DNA of 64,000 nt from Gossypium raimondii (lineage: Eukaryota; Streptophyta; Magnoliopsida; Malvales; Malvaceae): the NCBI RefSeq assembly GCF_025698545.1, contig NC_068569.1:11594001-11658000 (forward strand), read 5' to 3'. The number at the start of each line of letters is the position of its first letter. Position 1 is the stretch's first letter. The notes beneath the pieces are model-generated. The model searched no databases, was not told the DNA's origin, and was given only the letters and a program-made list of their open reading frames with translations. Below, piece after piece: positions 11,638 through 25,480 of this stretch. A program made the translations under genes and the position numbers.

Positions 11638-14600
11638 TGCCCCTTACTTATCAACTTTTCTTCTCATCAAAAACTTCTTGACTTGTATCAGTAACACAAA
11701 GTAGATCTCGAAACTTAGTGAAAATTCCCACTGGCAAAGGTTCTGTCAAAACATCGGCAATTTGGTCTGATCCCGAAACATGGCCAACTTGAAGTACTCC
11801 ATCTGTAACTTTTTCCCTAACGAAGAACAAATCCATCTCTACGTGCTTGAATTTTGAATGTAAAACCGGGTTTCCTACTACTGCAACAGCAGCTGAACTA
11901 TCACACAATATCAATGCTTTCTTTGGAACTAGAACATGCAACTCAGTTAGTAATGAGCGAATCCAAACCAATTCTGCAGCGAGATGAGCAACACTTCTAT
12001 ATTCTGCCTCTGCTGTTGACCTAGAGATCGGGTTCCCTCCAAGAAACACACAGAATCCTGAAGTGGACCGTCGATCATCTACATCTGAACCCCAACTAGC
12101 ATCTGAGTATCCTTCAAGCAAAAACTTCGACTAACGAACAAACTTCAACCCATAATTCAGTGTGCCTTGTAGATATCTTAAGATTCTTTTCACAGCTTTG
12201 AAATGCAAATCCAAAGGTTTATGCATAAATTGACAAACTTTGTTAACAGCATACGCTATGTCGGGTCTAGTAATTACCACATATTGCAAAGCACCAACGA
12301 TACTTCGATAATGACTTTCATCTTCAACAGGACTCCCAGTATTAGCAGAAAGATGACCTGTGGTGACCATTGGTATAGGTAAATTATTTGACTTCTCTAT
12401 AGATGCACGTTGAAGAAGATCCAGAATGTATTTTCTTTGTGTGAGAAGCAACCCTTGTGTAGTGTACTTGACTTCAATTCCAAGGAAGTAACTTAGCTTC
12501 CCCAGATCTTTTAACGAAAACCTGCCATTTAATTGAGTAACGAAATCACCTATGAACACAACATCATTCCTAGTAATGATAATGTCATCAACATATATCA
12601 ACACATAAATCAACTAGGACTTGGTTTGAAAAATGAACAGGGAATTATCGGCTTTGGAAACTTCAAACTTCATGGACACCAAGAATTCTCGCAACTTATT
12701 GAACCACGCTCGTGGTGCTTGTTTGAGACCGTACAAGGCTTTTCGAAGCTTGCAAACTAGCTGCTCACCATTTGCCCCTCACTTTTCGAACCCCGGAGGC
12801 TGTACCATGTAGATATCTTCACTCAACTCCCCATTTAAAAAAGCATTATTTATGTCTACCTGTCGAAGTGGCCAATTAGATGACATAGCTAAGGCAAGTA
12901 CCACCCGAATTGTAGTTGGCTTAACAACCGGGCTAAACGTTTCTTGAAAGTCAATACCAGCTTCCTGCAAGTAACCCTTAACCACAAGCCTGCCCTTGTA
13001 TCGAGCAATAGATCCGTCTGCATGCTTTTTCAGTTTAAAAATCCATTTACAACCAACAGCTCGTCGTCCTTCAGGTAGTGGCACGAGATCCCAGGTTTGG
13101 TTAGCTAGCAAAGCATCATATTCCGCTTTAGCAGCGTCTGTCCACGCCGGGCTTTGAAACGCTTCACTTATCGTCAAAGGCTCCTTTTCAGCCAATACCG
13201 AAGCTAAAACTTTCGGTTTAAAAATTCCATTTTTTTGAACGAGTCTGCATGGGGTGCATACTAACATTCAATGGAGCTTCAACTTGACATTCACTCTGTC
13301 CATGTGTCAAAGAAGTTTCTGACCGACACTCATTTAGACCACATAATGGAGAAACTTCTGTGGGAAGAGAGATACCACCTAACGAGCTGGAACGAGAGGG
13401 AGTATGATGTGATGGAACTGACGAACATGGCATTGGAGATGTCCTAACCAATCGTGTGTCTGCTTGTGTTAAACCTATTTCAGAAAAATTATTACGCACA
13501 ATAATAGGGAGCATGGTCTGCTGTTTACAAGATTCCTTCATGACATTGTTGTGGAACTTTGAACAAAAACCACCATGAAATGGAAACCTTTCCTCATCAA
13601 ACCGAACGTGCCGAGAAAGATACACCCTACCATCATCAGTAAGACACCAAAACCCTTTTATATTCGGGGTACTCCCAAGAAAAACACAAACTTTTGACCT
13701 GTACTGTAGCTTGTATTGCTGAAAAGGTCTCAAATCAGGATAGCAAGCACAGCCAAACACCCGAAGAGTAGTATAGTCAGGTTTGTTACCATGAAGTTTC
13801 TCATACGGACTCATTTGATGTAAAATAAGAGTAGGCAGTCTATTTACTAAATAAACAGCATGTGCAAAAGCATAATACCAGAACTTCAATGGTACACCAG
13901 ATTGAGCAAGAAGAGATAATCCCATATCAACAATTTGTCTATGCTTCCTCTCAGCAACTCTGTTTAGCTCGGAGGTGTATGGACAAGTAACCCTATGTTG
14001 AATACCCAGACGAGAAAACTCTTTTGTCAAACCACGATATTCTCCCCCACCATCTGTTTGTAACATCTTGATAGGACAACCAAATTGAGTTTTTACCATC
14101 TGATGAAAATTAGCAAAACAAGAAGCAACCTCAGATTTATTTTTAAGAAAGTAGATCCAAGTATATCTCCTGTACATGTCAACAAAGGACACGTAATAGC
14201 AAAACCCATTGGAAGGCACATGAGCTGGCCCCCATACATCAGAAACTACAAGCTCAAAAGGAATCTTGTACACTGTAGTGGAAGCAGGAAAAAGGAAGCT
14301 TTTGAGCCTTGCCCATCTGGCAGGCCGTACATATAGTACGTAAACTATTTTGTACAAACGAGACTTTACAATATTTTAAAACTTGAGACAAGACATTAGA
14401 GCACGGATGTCCAAGTCTGTTGTGCCATAAAACTGTAGATGAAAGTTGGGCACTGTTTATTGAGCACGGATTAGGCTTCGAAAGAAAACTGTTACTATCG
14501 AGAGTAGACTTGGACAGCTGAAAACGATAGAAACCTTCATGCATGTGGCCCTCGAGAAGGATCTTCCCTGTCTGAATGTCCTTCACAAAACAGAGAAAAG

Positions 14601-16010
14601 GATGAAACTCAAAAAAGACACCGTTATCTTTTGCAAATTGTCCCACAGACAACAAGTTTTTGCACACTGTAGGAACATGTAACACACGCTGAAGATGAAG
14701 AAGTCTAGAGCCAGCCAGAATATTAGAAGACCCTATATTAGCTATAGGTGCTGACTTACCATTGCCCATAACAACTTGACCTACACCTGTATAAGGAGTT
14801 ACTGACATAAGAGCAGATCTGTCAGGTGTAACATGATTTGTTGCACCGGAGTCTGGATACCAGGTCTGATCAGCTGATGATGAGGATGGAGTTGATAGTC
14901 GAGAGCACGAACCAGAACAATTAAGTACAGAAGAGCATGACGTGGAGGAAGGAGCAAACTCGTGCACTTGATGAAAATTGACTGAAGGGTTTTGTCCAAA
15001 ATAATTCTCATCAAATCGATGATAACAATTTTGTACAATATGACCAACCTTACCACAAAGTTGACACTGTGGTCTAGAACGAGACCATCCTCGACCAGTG
15101 CCTCTAGTTCTGCCACGCGACCAACTGCGATTCGAACCACGAAACCCTTATTTTGAGTCCTGAGCATAAGAAGGTTTCGAACTATCTGCACCATCTTGAT
15201 ATTTAGTTAAGTTTGCCTGCAAATGAGTTTCCGACAAAACAACCAACTGTCTAACCTCAAAATCAAGAAGCATATCAGTCAACAAATCCAACGAAACTGA
15301 AGCAGCAGACGTAAAAACACGGATAGACTCATATTCAATGGGAAGCCCAGACAGAATAACACTAACTTGCTCTTTTTCCGTAACATCATTGCCAACAGCT
15401 GTTAAGCTATCAATACGAGTCTTGACCTTATGCAAATATTCTTTAACATTTAAACTACTTATGCAAATATTCTTTAACATTTAAACTACCTTTCTTGATC
15501 GAGTATAATGCATGACGCATACTCGAGATCTTAATATTCGACGTAGTGCCAAATCTTCTTTCAATGGTGTTCCAAATATCAAGACTCGTTTTAGCTGCAG
15601 TTAGATGAACCAAAACTTCATCCGTGACCGTCGAAACAAGCCAAGCAGCAAGAAACTTATCCTGTTTCTTATGAACAAGAAAACGAGGATTATCAACAAC
15701 ACCACCATCAGCCTCTATAAGAACAGCAGGAGGAACAGAAACCGTGCCCAAAACAAAGCCTTCAAGCCCATATCCTTCAAGAATCAGCAACAACTGATGT
15801 TTCCACAGCAAGAAATTATGTTCTGCAAGTTTGACCGTATCATGCTTGGTAAAATACTGAACGGTTGAAGAACCACCAACACCAAGATCCTGTGACTGGG
15901 TTGCTCCACCAATATTTGAAGAATTATGCGGAGTATCTGCACTTGGTTCCATGAAGAAACAAAAACAACAAAACTATTTGATCTAAAAAAAATTTTGGCA
16001 CTTGATACCA

Positions 16011-16173
16011 TGCTAAACTTTCAACTACTGAAAGAAATCATTCTTCATTCATATCCTCATAACGTTGATTACAGGGGGTATTTAATGCATGCAGTACATG
16101 CAACCTCATCAGTAACTACTAACAGAAAACTTAACAACTTTCTAACTAATAACAAAAATTGTTACTCCTAACA
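16011..16173 (-). repeat. 5' LTR of the copia fossil
   Basis: The 163-bp direct repeat of 11475-11637. It is followed by the target duplication CAAAA at 16174-16178. The primer-binding site lies at the inner side, about 15995-16010. Confidence 0.95.
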
Positions 16174-16346
16174 CAAAATATGTATAAGCAGTAAAGACAA
16201 AAAATCTGAAACATGGGTTCTTTTCATAAATCTCTTTCACTTAGTTTGCTTGCTAAAAATTACAAAAAAAGAAAGAAAGAAACCGGTAAATCAAATTCCA
16301 AAATGCTTTAAAAGAATGAAAAATAAAGGAAAAAAGAAAAAGACTT

Positions 16347-16550
16347 TCACCATCCCCTAATAAAACCCATTTGATCTACAACTTCCTGCAAATCACCACC
16401 CCAATCTGTATGGTTTGATGCTAAACCACAACCACCATAGGATCTGCCTCTTGTTGCAAATTCTCCACAGTAGGGCAAATTACTGTATAAATGTCGAATT
16501 TCAAAGAGCCTTACTTCGATCCCAAACGTTTTGATTGATGTATAAACACT
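16347..16550 (-). pseudogene. 67-codon open fragment, possibly a captured host exon
   Basis: Inside the long-TIR element, between the copia insertion and the right TIR, the minus strand has an open frame of 67 codons. It ends in TGA and has no start codon at its upstream end. The peptide looks protein-like: it contains FGIEVRLFEIRHL, then PYCGEFATRGRSYGGCG and DLQEVVDQMGFIRGW at the C-terminus. I do not recognise the family. Mutator-like elements often carry pieces of host genes, so a captured terminal exon is one reading. Chance openness is the alternative. Confidence 0.35.
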
Positions 16551-16784
16551 TCAATTGCTTAGATTTTTAAGGTGTTTCTGGCAATTTTTGACAGATGGTT
16601 TGGTAGGGGTGAAGTTGGGTAGAAAGTCAGCAGAGTTTTTTTTTTTCTCTATTTTGGTGTTTAATGATTAGGTTAAAAATAATGCTTACCTGTAATATGA
16701 CATGTAAAGAAATTTAACTTAGTTTATTTTTATTGGTTGGGCCATGTCTTAGGTAATAGGAAGAGCTTATGATATAATTTCTCC

Positions 16785-17354
16785 TTTTTAGGGCGTTAAA
16801 ATTTGATCTTACTTGACACGTGGATTAATCTTATATATCCACAAATTGTTTTGTTAAAAAATATTTTTAATTTAATTGCGCAGAGGTTCCTAAGGTATGA
16901 GTCAAAAGTCAATAACTTTGCCTGCCACGTGAGCAAAATTTTAATATTGCTAGGGTTAGGTATTAGGTTGATAAAAGGAATCAAAATTTATGTATCAATT
17001 TTTCTTTTTTGAAATACATCTACCACATTAGAAGATTTAACAAAGTATAAAGGCCAATCATGTCATAATCTTTTTTTTATCAAATTCAGATTTAATAATG
17101 TATAAAGGCCAATTATGTCATAACTTTTTATTATCAAATTCAACCTTAATATATTTTATCAAAGAGTTTATATAATTTTTGGCTTTTGAATTTGGTAATT
17201 AGGTTTAGGTCTATTTTGGTACTTATAATTTTTTATCTACTTTGGTATCTAATTTTGACAATTAGATCCATTTTGATGCTTTAACTTGATTATGTCAAAA
17301 TTTGATTATGTGACCTGTGTTACTAGAATAAGATTGGGTTAGTTAACTAGATCG
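16785..17354. other. Intergenic DNA with short local duplications
   Basis: AT-rich DNA. A unit of about 55 bp around TATAAAGGCCAATYATGTCATAA occurs twice at about 17045-17125. The phrase GACAATTAGATCCATTTT at about 17258 has an inverted counterpart near 27230, beyond the solo LTR. The LTR may therefore sit inside an older inverted-repeat element. No gene is seen. Confidence 0.4.
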
Positions 17355-20300
17355 GTTTGTGTAATACCCCGAAAATTACTACAGTAAGAAAGTAAGATAT
17401 TATCCTTGATATAGTAAAGTAAGGAAATAAAGTGACAAAAAGGGAAATTTTGAGTTATGTCAACATTGGGAAGTATATTATGATATATCAATTCAAGAAA
17501 GGACTAAATCACAAAAGTGAGAAAAGTTTTGTGGCTCAATAGTAAATACTCAAAAGTTGAGGGGTTAAAGTGTAAATATAAAAAGTTGAAGGACCAATAG
17601 TGCAAATATTTTAAGGATGGAATGATCTAGAAACTAAGGAAAATGGATGAATTAGGACCAAATTGAATAGGTGAAGAATTATGAGCGATAAAATTGTAAT
17701 TTTCTAAATTAAGTGATAATTCAAGGATGAAATTTTAAAAGATCATAAAAGGCAAAATGGTCAATTAGAAAGAGAGAGAACTCTAGAAGGCAATGATGAT
17801 ATTAGAGATATTTTGATGATATTTAATAATTATTTAATTAGATAAATATTATTTTATTAATATTTTAATGAGATATTTTATTATTTATTATTATTATTTT
17901 ATTAAGTATATAAGGAAAGAAAGATGAAGAATTCACTTCATCTTTCCATGCACCCACGTGAGAAGAGAAGAGAAGAAAGAAATTTTCTTTTCTTTACAAT
18001 TTGGTCTTTTACCAAAATTTACATTTTTACTTAGAAATCAAAAGAATTTCCATAGCTACCAAGAGAGTAAAATAATAAGGAGACTATGAGGAGAGAAAAT
18101 CAAGTTAAAGATTGAAATCAATAGAATAAGGTAAGAACATCAAGATTTTAATATATTTTTAAGTTTGATATTATTAAAAAGCATGAAAATGATGTTAAAG
18201 TAGAGTTTTATTATATAAGGTTCTATATTCCTGACATGTTAGTGAAGATAAATAAGAGGAAGTGATGGGAAATATTGTAGAGAAAGGAAATGAGGTGTTA
18301 TAGAATTAGTTATCAACATTTTACACTAAAACAATTTTGAACAACAACAGTAGTGTGGCTTTGAAAATTTACCAAAAATTGTAGAAATTGAATTAGAGTT
18401 TAATTAAAGTATTAAATTAAATTCTATTGGGTCTAGTTTTACATAGAAGAAACGGTGTAAGCAAAATAATTTCATATTATGAGATATATGAATTTTTGTG
18501 AGACAAGGTCAGATTGATTTCGGGTTCCCCTGTTCTAACTTTGTAAAATCATCAAAAATTATAAAAAAATAATTAGGGGTTTAAATTCTTAATGAGTCTA
18601 TTTTCAATAGAAACAAATAGAAACATCATCTAAACCCCGTACTAACAGATAAATAATTTTTAGTAAAGAAAGGTAGAAGCTGTCAAACAGCAGAATAGGG
18701 ATAAATTTGAAGATTTTACTGTTCTTATTGGCTAAATATTAAATTCGGAATTTTATGGTAAAAAAATATTTGAATCTAGTTTCAAAAACATCAAGCTGAT
18801 CTTAATTTAGAATTATGTAGCTCAACATATAAATGATTTAGCGATTATGACTCAAGTGGACGACTTTGATATGAACATAAGTAAATAGTGGAATTATAGA
18901 TAATATTACATATAAGCATGTTATATACATTACGGATGTGGAATGGAGAGGAGGAGGAAAATATATGAATATTTAGCTAGCATGGGTTTACATTAAAATG
19001 ACTAATTTGCATGTTTTAGGCTCGGTACTAAATTGAATAAAAGTAAAATTTTAGGGAAATTTTGTAAAATGTCAAAAATGACTAAATTGCATGAAATGAA
19101 TTGTTTTATTATCTAAATTAATATATATTGAAAGAAATTATTAATATCAAGTGGGTTTAGAGCTTTAATTTTGTTGTATGATGATATTATAAAGTGATTT
19201 TGTTAAATATTAATGTTAGTATGAAATTGTGAAAATAGTTAAAATATTAGGGTTTGGTATTAAATTTTGTTTTATTAAGGGTTGTATGATAGCCTAGAAT
19301 ATTTGGATAAATTATTAATTGAGAAAAATTAATTGATTTGATAGATTAACTAGTTAAGGGACTAAATTGTAAAAGTTGAAAAAGTTAGGGTAATTATGTA
19401 AATTTGAAAATTTGAAGGGTATAAATTGTGAAATAAATTGGAGCTGAAATATGTGCTATTGAATGAGTAATTTTATATTTTAGATCAAGATTCCATAGAT
19501 ACTTGTAAAAAAGAAAAATGGTGGAATAGTCCTTGAACTCCTGCAATTATTACAATTCAATTTAGGTAAGTTCATATGGTTAAAGTTTAATAATTATATT
19601 GAATTGACGAATGATTGTACGTAATTAATAAATTGTTGAAAAATGGAATGTTGTTAAATTATTATGTATTTAGCATATTGTTAATAAAATGAAATATTGT
19701 TAAATTATGAATTGAAAAGAATATCCAGTTAAAGTGGAACGCGGGATTGAGTAAAATTGTTTTGTGGCAAAGGATGAATTGACGGAAAATGCAAAGGATG
19801 AATTGACGGAAAATTACCCAAGCAAACCGAGGTTCAGTATTTTTTGTGTAACACCCCTTACCCGAGACCGTTGCCGGAGTCGAGCATGAGGCGTTACTTA
19901 ACTTAACTTAAAAGTTCGAGGCATAAAAATTTACTTTTAAAAGTTATTTCACTGTTCATAATAAGGATGTCCACGTGCGCAGCAGTCACTAAATTAATTA
20001 TAACTCAAGATACGAAACTCAAAATTTAGATCCGTAAATTTTCCATAAAACTAGACTCATATATCTTTTTACATAAATTTTTAAGAATTTTTTGGTTCAG
20101 CAAATTAGTACAGTTTATTAGTTAAAGTCTCCCCTGTTTCACTGATCGACTATCTTGACCACTCGTCACTAAAATTCAGTTATCTCATTTTACAGACTTC
20201 ATAAGGTGCTTCCACTTATTTTTACTTAAAATAGACTTATTAAGGAATCTAGACATATAAATTATAACTCATTATTCCTTCTGTACAATTTTTAATGAAT

Positions 20301-20942
20301 TTCTAAAGTCAAAATAGGGGACTTCAAAAACCATTCTTACCCTGTCTCACTAAAATTCAAATATCTAAAATATATAACTCTTTTCTTACTCTATTTATTT
20401 CATGTGAAAGTATACTCATTAAACTTTAATTTCATATCTCACTTAGCTTCTAATTCAATTTACACTATTTTTGGTGATTTTTCAAAGTTACATCAATGTT
20501 GCTGTCCAAAACTATTCCATTGCAATTTTATTTTATTTAAAAAATTCAATATAACTCCTTTATAATTATCTAACCTTCCCTGCAAATTTCAATTCACAAC
20601 CAATTTCAGTATTTCAACTACTTCATTTAAATACTAATAAAGTTCAACCAATCAACCATTTCAAGCTAAAAACATGTATATTTCAATGTCTAACACAACC
20701 ATCACATTCAGATTTACCTTGCCTACTTAGCCATTCATTCTATTACTTTTTACTTCAATTCCCTATACATGCCATGTAAATCAAAAAGTTGTTTAACAAA
20801 ATCTACCGGAGCAAATCTGGATAGTGTGATAATTGATGTAGATCCGATCCTCCGAACATATATATATATATATATATATCAATCTACAAGAAATAATAAA
20901 CACACACAAGTAAGCTTGCAGAAAGCGTAGTAAGTTCATAGG

Positions 20943-23496
20943 TGTAACACCCCTTACCCGAGACCGTCGCCGGAATCGAGTACGAGATGTTATCCAATTT
21001 AACTTACCGATTCGGAGTATAAAAATTTGCCTTTAAAATTAAATTCACTGTTCACAACAAAACTGTCTACCTGCGTGACTTTCACTAATTTAATTATAAC
21101 TCAAGTTACAGAACTCAAAATTTAAATCCGTAAATTTTCCCTGAAACTAGACTCATATTACTACTTACCATAAAATTTTCAGAATTTTTGACTTGGCCAA
21201 TTAGTACAGTTTATTCATTAAAGTATCCCCTGTTTCACAGCTCGACAGATCTGACCTCTCGGCACTAAAAATCAATTATCTCTTTGTACAGAATACATAT
21301 AAGGTTATAGTTTGTTTCTTTTGAAAATAGACTCACTAAGAAATCTACACATATAAATTATGACCCATAATTCTTTCTGTAAAATTTATAATGATTTTCT
21401 AAAGTCAGAACAGGGACTTCAAAACCATTCTGACCCTGTCTCACTAAAATTCAAATATCTCAAAATACAGAATTCCTTTTCCTACATCGTTTCTTTCATA
21501 TAAAAATAGACTTGATAAGCTTTAATTCCATATATAATTCACTCTCTAATTCCATTTCTACTATTTATGGTGAATTTTACATTCACGTCACTGCTGCTGT
21601 CAAAGAAACTGCTTCTTTGAATTAGTTACCATTTACACATACATAATACCAAAACATAATCTTTACTAACCATTTCAATAGCTAATCTTAGCCATATCAT
21701 TTGAACATGCTCAAAATGATTAAGACTCTATACATGCCATAGTTCAAACATTTTGAAAAGCACATAATACCGAGATGGCTATGATAGTGTGATCTGAGTC
21801 CGACGGTCCACTATTCGATCAAGTTCAAATCACTATAAAACAAAGGAAAGAAAGAGATGTGTAAGCTATAAATAGCTTAGTAAGTTACATGTAAACAATA
21901 ATTACTCATTTAATAATTAACACTTTTAACATATAACTAATCAAAACATTTCTTAGCAATTTCAATCACTTACACATGCACAATCTTACCAATTCACTTG
22001 CATATACATTTTCACACTTGACATTTCATATTCACTTTAATTCATTATTAATCCCGTTGAGCAGTTGGAATATACACGGATACGTAGAGATTTAGCACAT
22101 AAGTGCCACAATCGATATGTAGCCGGCTACCAGCGATATGTAGCAAGTTACCACTGAAATGTAGCCGAAGCTACCACTGATCAATAACACTGGGAATGTC
22201 CACGGGCCTGCTCACACAAGCTGTCAGGTGTCTGCAACACATGCTAGATCACCCAGCACCCGGGACTCACTGTAACACTGTAACACTGTAACACTGTAAC
22301 ACTGGTCTCTAGTGACATGTCACTTGTATCCAATTCTATTCCTAAGTTCAACCGGGAATTTACACTTAACACTTTATTACTTGAATAATTCATGAACAAT
22401 TTTCCTTCCACATTCAATATTAATTCACATATCAAATATAATTCACAATTTATACAAATATAACTATTATTTACATATAACTTACCTCGGATGCAAAACG
22501 ACTATTTTTTGTAATTTAGTCGATAACTTTCTCTTTTCCCCGATCACTTCCACTATTTCTTCTTTCTTGATCTATATTAACACAATTTAATACATTTTAT
22601 CAACATTTCATTCAAATACAATTCATACACAACATTTTGGCAAATTTACATTTTTCCCGAAACTTTTCAAAATTCCACTTTTGTCCCTAAGCTCGTAAAA
22701 ATAAAATTCACTAAATTTTAAATTTCAAACTTCACTAAATCATATTTCATGCTCATAACAGCCCTCAATTTCACAAAATCACAACTTTATGCACACTTTA
22801 CCATCTTTCACAATTTAGCCCTTTTCAACATTTTCATCAAAATTCATCTAGTAAAACTTGTAATTAACACTTCAAACATTCATTATCTAACATCACTAAT
22901 CAATTTACAATTATATCATGAATGGGTCAATTTTAAACTTTAATTTCATTTAAATTAAATGGTAGAAACATGAAATTCAAGCTTCAATAAGCATAAAATA
23001 CGAAAATAATCAAAAGCGGGCAAGAAATCACTTACAATTGAGCTTAGGAAGTTCAAGAACCCTAGCTATGGTGACATGAATTTTTTTGGCAGCAAACGTC
23101 TGATTTTAAGAAGATGAACACTTGTTTTCATCTTTATTTTGTCTTTTATTCAATTTGGACAAAATGCCCTTGACCCATTACTTAGATATTTTTCTAGAAA
23201 TACCCTTTTGTGTCCATAACACTAATTCATGATCTAATTGCCACATAAACACTTCCAATTTCATGCAATAATTCAATTAAGTCATTTAATCACTAATTAG
23301 ACACACTTTGCATTTTTCTCAATTTAGTCCTAAAAATTCAATTAAGCACTAAAGCATTAAAATTTTCTATCCATATTTTCACACAATATTTCAATCAATC
23401 AGTAACTAATAAAAATTTATAAAATTAAACTATTTCACTTCGGATTTGTGGTTACGAAACCACTATTCCGATTAGGCCCTATTTCGGGCTATCACA
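20943..23496 (+). mobile_element. Inner solo LTR, same family as the middle one
   Basis: A 2554-bp solo LTR that starts TGTAACACCCCTTACCCGAG and ends GGGCTATCACA. It has an exact 5-bp duplication ATAGG (20938-20942 and 23497-23501). Its first 60 bases are nearly those of the middle LTR, so one family inserted into its own older copy. It is the youngest layer of the nest. Confidence 0.9.
22270..22303 (+). repeat. 8-bp tandem repeat (TGTAACAC)4
   Basis: Four copies of TGTAACAC in a row, inside the inner solo LTR. Just upstream (about 22115-22180) are degenerate copies of a unit containing GATATGTAGC and ending in TACCA. Confidence 0.85.
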
Positions 23497-23751
23497 ATAG
23501 GCTCATAATAAAATCTTACCAAAATTTCACTAACAACATTAATAAACAAATAAAAATTCAACATTTCCTACCAACCACAATCTCAAACAATAAATCTATC
23601 CAATATAGCTCAATATCAGATGTCAAATTCAATTCTGACATTTAGCTTCAATTGCACTTACAAATACCTGTCAAATTAAGGATCGTCTTACGGATTTGAG
23701 TACATCGTTTTTCCGGTACCACGATTTGCTTGAATATTTCACATTGCTATA

Positions 23752-23892
23752 ACTCAGTATGGTTTCCTTCACTGAAATATCATACCTACTTTTCACAACT
23801 CAGTATGGCTTTCTTCACCGAACACCATACCTACTTTTCACAACTCAGTATGCTTTCTTCACTGAAACACCATACCTATTTTTCACAATTTG
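23752..23892 (+). repeat. 46-bp tandem repeat, three copies, in the middle LTR
   Basis: Three diverged copies of a unit running AACTCAGTATGG...ACCATACCTACTTTTCAC. The short open frames here come from the repeat and are not genes. Confidence 0.8.
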
Positions 23893-25299
23893 CCATAGAT
23901 TCACCATGGACTTATTCATCAATTCATCACTAATTACCGAATGTATGTTCCCAATCCTGCGTATTCTTTAATTTGAACTAACAATCTCATTTTTCTTCTC
24001 ATTTTTACCATAATCATAATTCAACAACAATATACGAATTGATACAATATATCATTCCCAAATTAACAATTAATCATAAAATTTCAGCCGTATGAACTTA
24101 CCTGGGCCAATTCGTAGAAGTTGTAAAAGTTCAGAAACTAGTTCGATACTTTCTCTTTTCCTCGTTTATCTTCGAATTCCCGATCTATAATATAAAATTT
24201 TCCATTTATTAGCATCTAATTCAATACTAATTTACTTCACAATTTATGCCTTTCAATTTTTGAAATTACACTTTTACTTTCAAAATTAACAATTTTTACA
24301 ATTTGGTCCCTACTCAATTAACCCTTCAATTGATCTAATTTTCTCAATTAACACCTTATCAAACCATTTTAGACTACTAAAAAGCCTTTGATATTGATAA
24401 TTTCAGTGCAAAACCCCAATTATTAACTTTTTCACAATTAGGTCCTAAAATCATTTTCTACTAAAATCACTTAATAAGATCATAATATAATGAAATTAAA
24501 ACTTCAAATCTATATAATTCATCATAAAATTCCATAACTTATTCATGGCAACTTACAAAATCACCCATGGAATCAAAAACTAATGAATTCAATAGTTGGA
24601 CCTAGTTGTAAAAGTCACAAAACATAAAAATTTCAAGGAACAAGCAAGAATTGAACTCACATGGTATAAAAATATGAGAAAAAAGCTTATTTCAGACCTC
24701 CTATGGTGTTTTTGCTGATAAATTATGAAGATATCTCTAGATTTTTCACTTTTATCTTTGTTTTATATATTTAATTTGTAAAATTTCCAATTTTGCCCTT
24801 GTTTCTCCTTACTTTCTTGCTGATTTTTCTTGCCCAACCGTCCAGGCCATATAATTTGGGCCTAATTTATTTTTTAAAATCTCTCCTTATTAGTCACTTA
24901 AGTTATTTAATCACAATTTAACAAATTTTGCACTATTTTCAATTTAGTCCTTTTAATTAATTGACTATCCAAACGTTAAAATTTTCTAACGAAACTTTTA
25001 TATTAACTCAATGACACTCCATAAATATTTATAAAAATATTTATGGCTTGGTTTATGAACTTGAGGTCTCGATACCTCATTTTAGACCCAATTTACCTAT
25101 TAAATTCTTTTTAAATCACAAAATTCAATAAATCACAAAATTCACTAATTCAAAAATTCTTATAAATTCACACTTGACCCATAATTATTATTTTATTAAA
25201 TTTTAACTCATTGGTCGGATTTAGTGATCCCAAATCACTGTTTCCGACACCACTGAAAATTAGGCTATTACATGTTGCGAACTTTCGTGTTTACTTTCC

Positions 25300-25480
25300 G
25301 TTTAGCTCTCACGAGCTTCTGTTAACTCATATGAGTTTCAGTTTAACACTTATGGGTTTCCATTCAGTTCTTTTGAGCTTCGGTTTAACCCTTATGAGTT
25401 TCTGTTCAGCTCCTACGAGCTCCCGTTCAACCCTTATGGGTTTCTGTTTAGCACTTATGTGCAGCCTTCGGGCTTCTGAA
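25300..25480 (+). repeat. Degenerate short tandem repeat in the outer LTR
   Basis: About six copies of a 26-28-bp unit of the form CTYAYGAGYTTCYGTTYARC alternate here, just right of the middle LTR. They account for the 103-codon open frame at 25211-25522, which I do not regard as a gene. Confidence 0.6.

Larger units (their letters stand above)
11475..16173 (-). mobile_element. Ty1/copia LTR retrotransposon fossil
   Basis: A 4.7-kb element in minus orientation with 163-bp LTRs at 16011-16173 (5') and 11475-11637 (3'), TG...CA ends, and a 5-bp target duplication CAAAA at 11470-11474 and 16174-16178. The primer site TGGTATCAAGTGCC next to the 5' LTR matches the initiator-Met tRNA type. Parts occur in copia order: gag at about 15150-15950, zinc-knuckle and protease region at about 14800-15150, GAG-pre-integrase and integrase at about 13300-14700, reverse transcriptase at about 12130-13270, RNase H at about 11650-12120. 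It is structurally complete but broken, with roughly half a dozen breaks in the coding part. The LTRs differ at four of 163 positions (about 2.5%), suggesting insertion about 1-2 million years ago under usual plant rates. Confidence 0.95.
11140..16784. mobile_element. Long-TIR Mutator-like DNA element, split by a copia insertion
   Basis: Inverted repeats of about 181 and 191 bp lie at 11140-11320 and 16594-16784. The left one starts GGAGAAATTATATCAT. The right one is its reverse complement with scattered mismatches. They share landmarks such as CAACCAATAAAAATAA, TTTACATGTCATATTACA and TACCAAACCATC. Without the nested retrotransposon the element is about 0.95 kb. The long TIRs and lack of a transposase suggest a non-autonomous Mutator-like element, but I could not find the expected 9-bp target duplication, so the family is an inference. 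Confidence 0.7.
19847..25272 (+). mobile_element. Middle solo LTR inserted in the outer LTR
   Basis: It starts TGTAACACCCCTTACCCGAG and ends AGGCTATTACA. The flanks are TTTTG at the left and TGTTG at the right, a 5-bp duplication with one mismatch. It is interrupted by the inner LTR at 20943-23496. Its own length is about 2.9 kb. No internal retrotransposon domain is present. It is older than the inner LTR and younger than the outer one by nesting. Confidence 0.8.
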
